From the NCBI RefSeq assembly GCF_040183065.1, contig NC_091119.1, positions 60,374,892 through 60,438,891 of the forward strand: DNA of 64,000 nt, written 5' to 3'. Position numbers and translations under genes: made by a program. Below, piece by piece: positions 1-10,949 of the stretch; within the stretch, counting starts at the first letter, position 1; the number at the start of each line of letters is the position of its first letter. Under the pieces are notes generated by a model. The model was not told where the DNA came from. It saw only the letters and a program-made list of their open reading frames with translations, and searched no databases. This DNA comes from Periplaneta americana (lineage: Eukaryota > Arthropoda > Insecta > Blattodea > Blattidae).

Positions 1-529
1 GTCCAAGTTTCACAACCATACAGAACAAATTCTAACTTTCAAATTTTTTGACAGCAGACTAGATGACAAAAGCTTCTCAACCCAATAATAACAGACATTT
101 CCCATATTTATTCTGCGTTTAATTTCTTCTCGAGTGTCATTTATATTTGTTACTGTTGCTCCAAGATATTTGAATTTTCCACTTCTTCGAAGGATAAATC
201 TCCAATTTTTGTAGTTCCGTTGCGTCCAATATTCTGGTCACGAGACATAAATATATAAGTACTTTGTCTTTTCGGGAATTACTTCCAAACCTATCGCTTT
301 ACTTGCTTCAAGTATAATTTCCGTGTTTTCCCTAATCGTTAGTGGATTTTCTCCTAACATATTCACGTCATCCGCATAGACAAGAAGCTGATGTAACCCG
401 TTCAATTCCAAACCCTCTCTGTTATCCTGAACTTTCCTAATGGCATATTATAGAGCGATGTTAAATAGCAAAGGTGATAGTGCATCTCCTTGCTTTAGCC
501 CGCAGTGAATTGGAAAAGCATCAGATAGA
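1..529 (-). mobile_element. APE-RT LINE fragment (3' half of RT region), same family as the full-length copy at 54.4-57.4 kb
   Basis: The plus strand follows base for base, with scattered changes, the stretch 54801-55350 of the intact LINE (antisense). The fragment therefore encodes, on the minus strand, the RT region around the YADD box and the start of the C-terminal domain. Relative to the intact copy it has lost about 25 bp after position 22 and carries small indels, so the frame is broken. It is truncated at the window edge at its 3' side and ends abruptly at about 529, where a (TAA)n tract begins. It shares diagnostic changes with the fragment at 6.8-7.8 kb, so those two belong to one subfamily. 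Confidence 0.9.
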
Positions 530-573
<44 letters not shown>

Positions 574-606
574 CAACAATAATAACAATAATAATAATAA
601 TAATAA
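530..606. repeat. (TAA)n microsatellite
   Basis: Near-pure TAA repeats interrupted by a few CAA units, directly abutting the truncated end of the LINE fragment. In-frame translation gives poly-Ile or poly-Leu, which has no coding meaning. Confidence 0.95.
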
Positions 607-1800
607 ATCAAGGTTATGGAGTGAATATGAAAGCTCACTGTTTAATGATATACATAAACGCACCAGAATGATAGGTGTACCGGTATGGTAAGACATTCAT
701 GACTAGGGAAGAATTTCTACTTCCGTATTTATTTTGTTTGCTACGTTCTGGACGTATACTGTTCAGATATATCTACGTTTCTTGTACACAGGATCCTCCT
801 GTTAAAATTCTATAGGACCTAAAACTTCTAAATGAAACACAAAACTCCTATAAATGTCTAGAAACTACATATATTTATGTCTGAAAAGTGACTTTTTAGT
901 ATTTCTCTTATAAAATAAAAATACCGGTACTAAGATATCAAAAATGCCAAAAAATCTATAAAAAATACATTTAAAATATGAAAAAATTATCGTGCAGACA
1001 AACACTGATCTGGCACGTTCGTCCCACAATGGTCTTAGAATGGGAGAGAAGATTTTATCTAATTTCTTGAATTGGAAGTTCGTTTGGAAAAGACCATCCT
1101 AGCATCCTATGACGTCACGGTGTAGCACTGAATTAAGAAGGCAGTGTTCTAATGCAGTTTCATTACGAGTTATATGAAAAATATAATGACCTAAAATATT
1201 GCAATAGGTAAGCGTATTAAAACAAATGTAAAGGAGGCATTAACAATGAGCAATGCCAGTGTTCAACCGTAACCGTAACAGGCCACCTGGCTTAATACGT
1301 GATACGAAAAAGAAAAAGAAGATTGTTAATAAAATAACATGTACAAAAATACAAACGTAATTCTTCTCTGAAGGAGTAAAAACTGGAGCTCAAATAAGTG
1401 AGTGCAGCACCTTTTAGATTACCTACATTTATTTATAAAAGTATGTTTGAACTTGTTGCGTCTTAATATTTAAGTTTTATCACTTGTTAGTCATTTAAAA
1501 ATTCAGTGTTAAAAGCAAAGTGGAAAGCCAGTAGTCCATTCCACTGTTCCTCAAAAAGAAACTGGAAAGAAAATGCTTGCTTGATTGATGACTTGTACAC
1601 TAAATAAACTTGACTGCCTCATCAGAAATTGGGGTATGAAATCTGAGATGTTTTATAAGTAAGATAATATAGAATAACAATTAGCCTACCTTCTCTCAAT
1701 CAGACAGGTCCATTGGTGTAGAATCAAATTGGGATAGATACGGTATGTGATATTCGTGTAACTCGAAAACGGGGATGAATATTGAAAAAGTGTAGGGAAA
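607..1800. other. No recognisable gene
   Basis: AT-rich sequence with stops in all frames. I see no family I can name. It lies in the 3' part of lipase A (an intron, judging from the flanking exon). Confidence 0.5.
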
Positions 1801-2150
1801 ACTCGGCTAATTCCGCAGTACGGGTAATTCCGCAGTAGTACATATATGATTTTACTGCGTCTTTACAATAGCGTGAACGTAAGTTTTGAGAGGCTGTCAA
1901 CAGGAGGCATGTCCTCTGCAGTGCTATAGAAAAAAATTAAGGATATTGGTCGACATCTCTGTGGGCAATACAGTGAAACATCAAAAGTTGGCTGTTTTTC
2001 GTGTTTTGCTACACAGCTGTGAAGAAAGTGAAAATTGTTACATATAAATTGTTCCTTTTATATTACTTTCATAATGTATTTCATAATTATTTACTACTGC
2101 GGAATTAACCAATTGCGGATTTATCCGCACTGTTGCGGAATTACCCGAGT
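1801..2150. mobile_element. 350-bp non-autonomous DNA transposon with compound terminal inverted repeats
   Basis: The left end reads ACTCGGCTAATTCCGCAGTA and contains a second TAATTCCGCAGTA repeat. The right end (2091-2150) is the inverse: GCGGAATTACCCGAGT at the tip and TACTACTGCGGAATTA inside. Each end therefore holds two copies of a TAATTCCGC motif. The interior has no ORF. I cannot assign the superfamily, and no unambiguous target duplication is visible. Confidence 0.75.
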
Positions 2151-3221
2151 TGTTCTTTCTCAACTGTAATGCATGTACAACTAAATATATTTGCATTTTA
2201 ATAGGTCTCTTTATCTCATTTGGTAATGAAAGGTTTCATCCATGTCTATGTACTTTGATAATATTTTTCAATAAACATTTTGATAAAAATATGGTAGATT
2301 CACTTCTTAATATTGCGAAATTAGTCGAGTCTCCCCTATTAGGATTTTTTGTTGCAAATAAGGTCCTGAATCACCTCCGTGAGGATTGACCTGACCTTTT
2401 GATACACCCTGTATTGACGACATCGAAAGAAACAATTCTGCATTTATCGTTATTCGGATTTCCCTTTAAAAATGTAATCGAATGTTATTTCTTATATGCT
2501 GTGATCTCAATGATAAAGCGATTTTCGACCTAAATATTTTATTGATGCCTTCATTAGTTTACTTTTGACCATCGTAGTAACAGCGGTTATACAAACTAGC
2601 GCGTAATGAGGAATATTCTCATTTCCTTCTGCAAAAGCTATACACATCCAGCCATAATCCATTCAGCGACATACTCTTGGCGAGTGCCCACGTTTGTAGC
2701 TTCTTCATTTTGAAATGTTATTCTATATTTATGTTGATGTAATATGTTATTTCATTCTTCAGTATGAATATTTTATTTGCATTTAAAATTTCAATAAATT
2801 TAAAATGCAACATTTAGATTTTTTTACTCTAACAGAGTTGTTCAAGCTGTTGAAGATAAGGCAGCAATTTTCGCTACGCAAGCAACTCCATAATATATCA
2901 GATTTTTTAAAAAATATGTTACAATTTTTAACTTCATTTTAACGTGTTCAAATAACTGTTTTATGCTTTTAACATTCAAATGTAAGTATGCATATTGTTA
3001 ATAGAATAGTTCACCGCATTTTGCAAACAAGAGATGCATGCTGTTTCGGGATCTGATTGACATGGGATCATCGTGACAACTGTTTGCCGCTCGTTCTGCT
3101 CTACTTTTAATAATAATACTGTATATATACACTACTGCAATCTTCCCTATGTACAGTTCTCAACCTAGTTTATCGAGCGATTATTCGGAGAGGAGACTAG
3201 TATGCATGCCCCTTGAAGCTC
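2151..3221. other. No recognisable gene
   Basis: AT-rich intronic sequence of lipase A. Nothing beyond short low-complexity runs was recognised on either strand. Confidence 0.5.
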
Positions 3222-3224
3222 TAA

Positions 3225-3834
3225 AGGCTGGTTCACAATAAACCGGGAACGGAAGCGACAACTAGAACTAGAACGGAAATATTGTTAAAATAAATGTATT
3301 TATAGTCGCGACGCTGTTATTCCCGGCGTTACTCCTCCTCTTTGCTTACGTCATAGGAAGTGAAGGCTCTATGAAGTCTAGGTAGGTAGTATCGTTCGCC
3401 ATTTTTGTTCTTTCGTTGCCGAGCTACCAGACGATGAATCTATTTGCCACACCGTTAAACATTATCATGTTGTAGCTCCAATGATAGGCTAATAAATCAA
3501 ACGCACTGTAATTCAGCAAATAATTGGGCGGCAAATAACGTCTTCGTGTGCTTTCTGCGAACGCCAACGAAAGAGCCAAAAGGGCGGGCGATTATATTAA
3601 GTATTTATCGAGCCTTAAGAAATGAATAACGTCTTCGTCAGCGAATCACAAGACGCACAAGTTCAAATGTAGCCGACCTGCAACGCGATTGGCTGCCGGA
3701 AATTAGAGCGACGGCACTATAAATGTAAGCATTCACAATTAACTATTGTAAATGCTCACATTTAAATACATTTATTTTAACATAATTTCCGTTCTCATTC
3801 TCGTTTCCGTTCCCGGTTTATTGTGAACCAGCCT
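3225..3834. mobile_element. 610-bp MITE with about 75-bp inverted ends and TAA target duplication (Harbinger-like)
   Basis: The left end AGGCTGGTTCACAATAAACC and the right end (its reverse complement, 3815-3834) continue to match inward for about 75 bp, down to the shared stretch around ATAAATGTATTTA. The element is flanked by TAA at 3222-3224 and 3835-3837. A 3-bp TWA duplication is typical of the PIF/Harbinger group, so that is the suggested class. There is no transposase inside. It sits about 180 bp past the end of lipase A exon 3, in the following intron. Confidence 0.8.
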
Positions 3835-4014
3835 TAACCGTGCGCACCGACTCTTACGTGAATGGATTAACGTGCCTAGTTCACACAGTACAAAGCGTCG
3901 AAAAATTGTGTAATGTGCGTCAAATTTATTTAGAAACTGAAGTTTTGTAATAATTTATATTAAAATAGATTGTGGAGTTGATTAAAATAATGATTACAGT
4001 ATGAAAATACGTAC

Positions 4015-4129
4015 CTGAAATTCCAGAACTTGCCAGTGTTGGTTGTTAAGTTAACATGTCTATTCGAATGTCTGTTTCCGCGGGAGTTTGTTAGCCATAC
4101 ATCATACCCAGCATCTGCCATGACGAATC
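4015..4129 (-). CDS. Lipase A, exon 3 (acid lipase, alpha/beta hydrolase)
   Basis: Acid lipases hydrolyse triglycerides or cholesteryl esters and are secreted or lysosomal. This 115-nt exon starts after the acceptor TTATTTCAG and ends at the donor AG|GTACGT. It completes the Gly codon split at the end of exon 2 (G + GA), then encodes 37 residues with the family hallmarks ADAGYDVW and NSRGN, followed by FWNF. In relatives the latter leads into the WHEMG segment. The phase matches exon 2 exactly, which supports the model. The exon with the nucleophile Ser (GHSxG) was searched for by eye in 1-4014 and not found, so it should lie left of the window. The 6.3-kb intron between this exon and exon 2 contains LINE, P-like and SINE insertions. 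Confidence 0.92.
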
Positions 4130-4374
4130 CTGAAATAAGGAGTGTGATTACTTCCTATGTATATGGCATATTACTTGCTTCTTTGAACCGAGTCCACAAG
4201 TGAATAAAATTACATTAATTTTGTAGTTTCTGCATCTTCACACATTATAGTGACACTATTACATTGTATGTTTAATTTTATTAATAGTAATGAAGGGATG
4301 GAAGGAAACACGGTGAAAAATAATGTGAAAACCTGCCTTAACACCGTTTTCGTCCATTTTAAATTCTACTTTGG

Positions 4375-4440
4375 TTACCGGGATTTGAACTCGGATCATC
4401 ATCATGAAAAATTGATACTGCAACCTTTCGTCTAACAGTG
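4375..4440 (-). repeat. Degenerate tRNA-like / SINE head (weak)
   Basis: The minus strand carries a B-box-like GAGTTCAAATCCCGG with a plausible T-arm. No convincing A box or acceptor stem is seen. It is probably an old tRNA-derived SINE, not a tRNA gene. Confidence 0.3.
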
Positions 4441-4487
4441 AGCATGAGATGAACTCTCGGATAGCAATGACTGTCTTCGAATAAATG

Positions 4488-5167
4488 TACAGGTTGTACC
4501 AGAAATTTATGCATTAAAGGCTAAAACAAACATTTTTTTCAGACAACTTAGTGACGGCCGGCGTCGCGCCCTTATCCCGATATAAAGCACGGCACCCTGC
4601 TGAATAAAATTGTTGTCTGCCTACCCTGTCTACCATTAGAGGTTCTCAAAGAGAGCACTATTGAACTGTGAACAGAGCTCACAGAAACGCCTGTCGGACT
4701 CTCAAAGATTCCAGGTATAGTATTATGGAGTCCGCTGCAGCCAAAATTCTGTTTCTTAGTTAATCCTCATCATTTACAGGGGTGAAATACAGTAACATAT
4801 CTATGTTATTCCGTAAAAATAACTCCAGACTGATGAGCTCAGGCGATCTTGACGGTCAAGCAACAGGTCCGCTACGGTCAATCCATCTGCCTGGAAAGAC
4901 ATTGTCCAGGAACGCACGAACATTGTGTGAAAGGTTGGCCATCATGCTGCAACCTCAAGGGAACCTCCTCCAGTAAAGGTAGGTTTCGTCGTTGAGGCGG
5001 GCTGGAAGAATGACGGGACCAACCAAACAAAGAACACTCCGGATTCTAACTCTATCTGGCGGACTAACGGCGCAACGTGGACCCTAAATTGTCAGATAAA
5101 AACTGTTTGTTTTGGCTTCCTCTACCATCCATTAAATGTAATTTATGAATTTCTGGGACACTCTGTA
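4488..5167 (-). mobile_element. Mariner-like element with decayed transposase
   Basis: The ends are inverted: TACAGGTTGTACCAGAAATT at the left, and its counterpart TTTCTGGGACACTCTGTA at the right next to a TA. On the minus strand between about 4980 and 4780 a broken frame reads NVRAFLDNVFPGRWIDRSGP and then PSRSPELISLELF. This corresponds to the VRxFL..FPxRWIGRxGP..WPxRSPDLxPLDFF block of mariner-type DDE transposases. Frameshifts and a stop show it is dead. Confidence 0.75.
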
Positions 5168-5461
5168 TATGTCGACTTTCCATGCTAGGAACCAGGATTC
5201 GATTCAGTGTGGGTCTGAGTGGGATTTTTCTACATTAATCATCATGCGGTGCTATATAATCCGTGTCCGTACACCGACGGCAAGGCTAAAGTGGCGACAA
5301 AAAGGACTATAGAGATTCGCCATTTCACTTGTAGATGAGGATGTTTGAATGAATGACGTAGAGTCGAGTACCCACCTTCGGAAAAAAAATATGTATACAC
5401 AGAGCGTACCAAAAAGATCGTAAAATCTTTGTGGGGCAGTAGGGCCAACCAATTCGTATTA

Positions 5462-6085
5462 TACAGTGTGTTTCAGAAAGGTTGTGAAGACTTTCGTGGG
5501 ACTGTAGGACAGGACATTTGGAACGGTGTGAAATAGGAAATGCCAAGTGTTGCATGTCCGCCGAAGCCTTCTTCCACAGCATCTGTACAGTGTTTTTCTG
5601 CTGTAAAACCAACATTTCCAATTATTTTAAACACATTTAAAGACTTTCAGATCGTAATAAATGAAATATAAACAACTCACTGTGTAGCGCTCTTCTTTTT
5701 TCGCCTCTCCATTACTTATTGGCCTGAAGTAGGAACGAGCAATGTTGGTACGTTCAATGTGCACTGTGAACATAGACTACAACTCAGGGTAAGAAACGAC
5801 GCGTACTCATCCATACTGTTGACACACGAGGAGCGCTATTGCCTACTGCAACAACCCAAATGCACCATATTCTGGCCTACAGTATTGCATGCTTGTTGTT
5901 TTTTTTTTTTGCACGGACACAGTTACTAGGCACCAAGAGGCTTTCCTACTTACAGGGATTAGCACTTTTACAATGACGTAGATCTGAAAGGATGATTCAG
6001 CGGACATGCATTCTCAGACAACTTCAAATGGCTTGCCCTACAATCCCACGAAGGTCTTTGCAACCTTTTTGAAACATGGACACAA
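5462..6085. mobile_element. Inverted-repeat DNA element (about 620 bp)
   Basis: The left end TACAGTGTGTTTCAGAAAGG runs through GACTTTCGTGGGACTGTAGG to CATGTCCGC. The right end (5985-6085) is the inverse, with about 130 bp recognisably mirrored. A third copy of the same end lies at 10.19-10.31 kb. TA-rich tips suggest a Tc1/mariner relative. No transposase was recognised. Confidence 0.6.
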
Positions 6086-6805
6086 CTACCAGCACTGAAA
6101 AGCCTTCAAGCAACATACCTACCTGCAGGGTTTTTTTTCCTCTCTTTCTGTGAGGGTGGAAGGGGAAAATTCCTGTGCACCGCGATCTGAGGTCTATTAT
6201 ACGCCCCTGGCTGACGAGTTGCAAGCCCACCGACCCCACCTACGCCAAACCGACCCAACCGCTAACACCCTAACGATCAGTCCCTCCATCCAAATTCGTG
6301 TACCATTCCACTCCAACAGCCCCCCCACATTCTCCCTCAAACGGTCTGAGGTGTAAACCCCCTCTCCCGTCTCCTCAACAATCTGAAGTGTAAGCCCTCT
6401 CCCGTCGGGAGGGGAGTGGCTTCCACTGCTGGCCACCAACTACCATGCTTGACATATCCACGGAGGCCGGCCGAGAGAGTTAGCGGCTTCGGAGGGCCAC
6501 CGCAGGTGCGATCTGAAAACCAAGTAAGACCAGAGCAGTGTATATTGGAGAGTACCGCATTCTTTTGATCCGGCAAATGCCGACGCGGCGGCCATATCCT
6601 GCGGAGACTCGTTACAACGCAAGACTTGCATAGGAAGACAGGTTTCTAATGTGATATTTCTTTTGCTATCTTGAAGAATGCCGTGTTGTTGTGCAGTTAA
6701 TCAATGTGTAATCAATTGTCTTTATACAAAATTAGCATTACGTCACAAACAAGACGAGGAATAGTTTATACTTCAATGATTAATTTTCTCAACGACATAA
6801 TACTT

Positions 6806-7848
6806 TCACTGCGGGCTAAAGCAAGGAGATGCACTGTCACATTTACTTCTTAACTTCGCTCTAGAATATGCCATTAGGAAAGTTCAGGCTAACAGAGAGG
6901 GTTTGGAATTGAACGGGTTACATCAGCTTCTTGTCTATGCGGATGACGTGAATATGTTAGGAGAAAATCCACTAACGATTAGGGAATGCACGGAAATTAT
7001 ACTTGAAGCAAGTAAAGCGATAGGTTTGGAAGTAATTCCCGAAAAGACAAAGTACTTATATATTTATGTCTCGTGACCAGAATATTATACGAAATGGAAA
7101 TATAAAAATTGGAAATTTATCCTTTGAAGAGGTGGAAAAATTCATATATCTTGGAGCATCAGTAACAGATATACAGTAAATGACAATCGGGAAGAAATGG
7201 AACGCAGAATAAATATGGGAAATGTTTGTTATTCGGTTGACAAGATTTTGTCATCTAGTCTGCTATCGAAAAATCTGAAAGTTAGAATTTATAAAACAGT
7301 TATATTACTGGTTGTTCTGTATGGTTGTGAAACTTGGACTCTAACTTTGAGAGAGGAACAGGATTAACCCTTCGCTGGGCATGTGAGGTCATTTGAGACC
7401 ACATGACCCATTTGCCAATACACGTAACATTTTTAACGTGTCCAACGGAGAGTTAAGGGTGTTTGAGATTAAGGTAATTAGGAAAATATTTGGGACTAAG
7501 AGGGATGAAGTGACAGGAGAATTGAGAAAGTTACATAACGCAGAGCTGCACGCATTGTATTCTTCACCTGACATAATTAGGAACACTAAATCCAGACGTT
7601 TGAGATGGGCAGGACTTGTAGCACGTATGGGCGAATCCAGAAATGCATATAGAGTGTTAGTTGGGAAGCCGGAGGAAAAAAAGACTTTTGGAAGGCCGTA
7701 GATGGGAGGATAATATTAAAATGGATTTGAGGGAGGTGGGATATTATGATAGAAACTGGATTAATTTTGCACAGGATAAGGACCGATGGCGGGCTTATGT
7801 GAGGGCGGCAGTAAACCTTCGGGTTCCTTAAAAGTCATAAGTAAGTAA
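6806..7848 (+). mobile_element. 5'-truncated APE-RT LINE with 3' end
   Basis: From CACTGCGGGCTAAAGCAAGG onward the plus strand follows the sense strand of the LINE encoded at 57438-54391. It covers the RT YADD region (about 6938-6975), the FKYLGA-like segment (here FIYLGAS), and the C-terminal [17 protein letters not shown] domain. It ends just after the position of the stop codon, with a short TAAG-type tail at about 7840. Frameshifts and an 85-bp MITE insertion inactivate it. It lies in lipase A intron 2. Confidence 0.92.
7368..7452. mobile_element. 85-bp TTAA-flanked MITE (piggyBac-like) inserted in the LINE
   Basis: The LINE copy is interrupted between GAGAGGAACAGG and GGGTGTTTGAG, which are contiguous in the intact copy. 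The insert is flanked by TTAA at 7364-7367 and 7453-7456. Its ends are imperfect inverted repeats, CCCTTCGCTGGGCATG against CTCTCCGTTGGACACG (11 of 16 identical). TTAA duplication with C-rich tips is the piggyBac pattern. Confidence 0.8.
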
Positions 7849-7859
7849 TGACAAAATAT

Positions 7860-8770
7860 TTATAATTGAAAACATCCAGGTGAGCAAAAGGAGACGTTGG
7901 AAGTCATCCCGAACTGGTATAATATTGGTAACAAAAACAGTTCTTGATTTTCATGAAAATTGTCTTAATAAAGCGAACTTCAAATATCTTATGCCAGATA
8001 GATGCATGCAGGATGCATTAGAAAATTTATTTTCTACTGTCCGTTCCATAAATCCAATCCCGGATGCAAAATAATTCAAAACTGCATTACGATTTCTCAG
8101 TTTTTCTCAAAAAACGAAGCATGCAAATTACGCAGTTTGCGATTCTGAACAATTAATTGAGTTTCTAGGTACAGATGTAAGTAAATCCGAAACAGAAAGT
8201 TCAAGTGAAGATGAATGTTAGTAAAAGGAAATTGATCTTAGGCTAAATTGTAATTTAACTGAAAATATAAATAGTGACTTGAGTGAACAACAAGCTCTTT
8301 ACTATTTGTTGGGAACAGTTTTGTTCAAAATAAAATAAGTTATATAGTACACTATTTGTGGAAACTGTTTTTCATCTCTAATAACTGATAACAGGGATGA
8401 ATCTATAAATTTTATTATTATATTAGTGACTCTCAAGTAGTATAAGGTAATGTCACTTGTATACCCTTGTAAATTCGTATTTGATATAATTCTATATGCA
8501 GAAAAATGTGAAACGTTGGTAGAAAATGAGTTGAAATTAAAGGATTTGAAGTCTTTATTCATTAACACTTCAACTCATGCGTTCCCAACATGTTATAATA
8601 TTTTTGAAAATGTTTCATCACTGTATTTTAGGACTTTAATGTATTTATTGTTAAGAAAATTGTCTGTTATAGCAAATGCATTACAACAATCTGCTAAATG
8701 TGGCAGTCGAAGTGTTGGCATGAGAAATGCAGTAGAAAATTGCTTATGTTATACCTATTGAAATGGACAT
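7860..8770 (+). pseudogene. P-element/THAP9-like transposase C-terminal remnant
   Basis: About 7960-8075 encodes a segment reading MPDRCMQDALENLFSTVRSI, then PDAKQFKTALRF after one stop. P-element and THAP9 transposases carry a DALENFFSxxR...PxxxQFxxAxR segment near the C terminus. About 8450-8760 encodes KCETLVENELKLKDLKSL and later KLSVIANALQQSAK, consistent with the C-terminal tail of that family. The segments are joined through stops and frameshifts, so this is a relic. A short frame starting MPCCCAVNQC at 6678 could be its THAP head, displaced by the LINE insertion; that link is only inference. Confidence 0.6.
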
Positions 8771-8859
8771 AGCATAAATAATAAAGTGTTATCTCTAATG
8801 AGTCATTTCACTATGACAATAATTTTTGTTAATCCTTATCTCCTGTATTCAATAAACCA

Positions 8860-9857
8860 CAACAACATTATGATATCGCCTTTAATGATCTTCCTTCTAG
8901 CATTACTGTTTGCTCTATCACAGATAGCTTTATGGTTTGAATCTATTGGTTTCTTGCTTAATCAAGAAAAAAACTATCAAGTTAACTTTCAGCCTAAACT
9001 ATCAAATAAATAAGGACAACAGAGTCAACTACACAAAATTTCTGAGACTTTTTATAGACTCCAGTTTAACATGGGATAAGCACATCGAATACATATGCAC
9101 AAAGCTATCAAGAGTTTTATATTTGCTAAAGAAATTCACTACTTGCGTTTCTCAAAATTATTTAAGATGTCCCTACTTTTCTTTCTTTCAGTCGATAATT
9201 CGATATGCCCTAATTTTCTGGGGAAATGGAACCAAAATTGGAAGCGTCTTGATTTTAGAAAAGAAGGCCATTAGAATTCTATGTAAATCAAACTATCTAG
9301 AACATTGTCGGCCACTTTTCAGACAATCACGGATTTTAACAATCATAAATTTGTATATATATGATCTAGTACTTTACACTTGACAAAATATTGACAATTA
9401 CTCATTAGTGGCCAATATACATGATCATGAAATTAGAAATAGTGAACAAATTAATATTCCATATTGTAGATTACACAAGAGCAACACAAACTTTTTAATT
9501 ATGGGGATGAAATTATATAATAAGCTCCCAAGTCATTATTATAAATTACCAATCAATAGTTTCAAAACTAGATTTTACAATTGGTTATTAAATAATCCTT
9601 TTTATTCTGTTGCTGAGTTTTTCAACACAAATTTGTACGAAATTGTATTTTAATAAATAAATTTAATTGCAATTTAGTTAGTTTTCTTCAATTTGAAAGT
9701 TTCAGATTATTTCATGTTTTCATTGTATTACTTAAATTTTACTGTTTCTGTTATTAGTGTTTTTTTTAATGTAGGCTATTTATATGTTTTTTCAATGTAT
9801 TCTGACGAAGCCTAAAACAGTATGTCTAATGGCCAAATAAATTGAATTGAATTGAAT
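8860..9857 (+). mobile_element. CR1/Jockey-group LINE, 3' part of RT gene plus tail
   Basis: About 8878-8925 reads FNDLPSSITVCSIT, the segment just before the RT YADD box. The box itself is deleted. Then come FIDSSLTWDKHIEYICTKLS, RYALIFWGN and KKAIRILCKSN, typical of the RT C-terminal (thumb) region in this group. The frame continues through a stop near 9384 to the final LINPFYSVAEFFNTN-like stretch ending at 9653. The 3' end carries AAATAAATTGAATTGAATTG, a short tandem tail as in CR1-like LINEs. The copy is dead. Confidence 0.85.
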
Positions 9858-9889
9858 ATGCTTCTGTGCCGAGCAAGGAGTAAATATGG

Positions 9890-10166
9890 CCGCCGCCGCC
9901 GAGAATGCGGCACTCTCTAATATACACTGCTCTGAGTAAGACAACCAGAATGATGAGGGAAGGATGATGAGGAAGGAAAGGAAGTGGCGAGAATGAGTGG
10001 CGTTCCATATGCCGGATAAAGTTACCTGATATTCATCCATAGGAGTGAGGGGAAAAAACCTCGAAAAAACCTCACCCAGGTAACTCGTCCCAAGCGGGGA
10101 ATCGAACACCGACCCGCTGGCTTCGGGAGCGAAGACGCTACCACGAGACCACAGCGGTGGACTACC
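9890..10166 (-). mobile_element. tRNA-derived SINE (family E)
   Basis: On the minus strand the head reads GTGGTCTCGTGGTAGCGTC (A box), and a B box GGTGTTCGATTCCCC follows about 35 nt later. The body then has ACCTGGGTGAGGTTTTTTCG, a motif resembling the body of SINE family A. The 3' portion (about 9893-9960) matches in inverse orientation a stretch near 6530-6600 (CAGAGCAGTGTATATTRGAG), so related copies exist in this intron. Confidence 0.7.
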
Positions 10167-10189
10167 TGCAGGGGTTACCCTTTTACAAT

Positions 10190-10312
10190 GCCGTAGCTCT
10201 GAAAGGAAGCTGCAGCGGACATGCAATCCCTATTTCAAACTGCTTCAAATGTCCTGTTCTACAGTCCCACCAAAGTTTTCACCTTTTTGAAATACTCTGA
10301 GTAATACGAATT
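10190..10312 (-). repeat. Solo end of the 5.46-6.09 kb inverted-repeat element
   Basis: The minus strand reads TTTCAAAAAGGTGAAAACTT, then GGTGGGACTGTAGAACAGGA, and later GCATGTCCGCTGCAG, matching both ends of the element at 5462-6085. Only one end is present here. Confidence 0.65.
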
Positions 10313-10464
10313 GGTTGACTGTTGTACGGAACGTACCATTTCTTATTTGAGCAATGACACTGCAGGGCAGATTCTCGTGGGAATAAGGGATAAAGTTGGG
10401 ACCATCACCGTATATGATTTTGATTTGGATTTAATTCCATTTGAAGATGCATGCCTCACCTTAC

Positions 10465-10663
10465 CTAAAGACTTCTCTTCACCCTCAAGGAGCCATATAT
10501 CAGACGCTAGCAACAGTCCGTGCTGCAAGATGACCGGGGGTCCACCCGCCAAGTCAGGATTGTTTCGCCCATACGGAATACGGAAATGGGTGAGTAGATA
10601 TCCATCTTCTGTCTGCACGGTGTGCTCTTCAAGTGGGTATCCGTACTTCTGGATCAGCTGGGG
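10465..10663 (-). CDS. Lipase A, exon 2 (acid lipase, alpha/beta hydrolase)
   Basis: This 199-nt exon lies between the acceptor TTCTCTCGTCAG and the donor TTTAG|GTAAGG, encoding 66 residues plus one base. It begins PQLIQKYGYPLEEH, the standard start of the mature acid-lipase domain (family abhydro-lipase region). It continues with TEDGYLLTHFRIP and VILQHGLLLASD; HG is the oxyanion-hole segment of the fold. It ends LLEGEEKSLG, where the last Gly is split with exon 3. It joins exon 1 in phase 0 and exon 3 in phase 1. A cryptic donor lies 18 nt upstream (GAGG|GTGAAG), but using it would drop the conserved KSLG segment, so the distal donor is preferred. No stops or frameshifts occur. Confidence 0.95.
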
Positions 10664-10949
10664 CTGACGAGAGAATACGTATCATATTACTAGGGAACGA
10701 AGTTTGGACACCAAAACATTGCTTAATGCGGCTACAGGTTTAAGGAACACTGGATATAGGATGACGTTAGTTGTTTACTTTACTGGTGTACCTTCAGGTT
10801 CGTATGCAAAATGGAAGACGTCACATGAAGGGAGTTCCGTTCATTCGAAGTTTAATGGGTGCGAGTTTTGTATTGCTTACTGCATTCTAATAGATTGTTT
10901 CGACACAGCATGCCCATTTTCTGTTTAAAAAATAAACCTTACGCAAGAA

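Noticed and set aside
448-696. Frame containing a poly-Leu run and a LINE peptide
   Set aside because: Combines a (TAA)n microsatellite with the truncated LINE fragment; not a gene.
10483-10489. Alternative donor GAGG|GTGAAG for lipase A exon 2
   Set aside because: It would delete the conserved EKSLG segment and give the wrong phase context; the GTAAGG donor 18 nt downstream fits exon 3.
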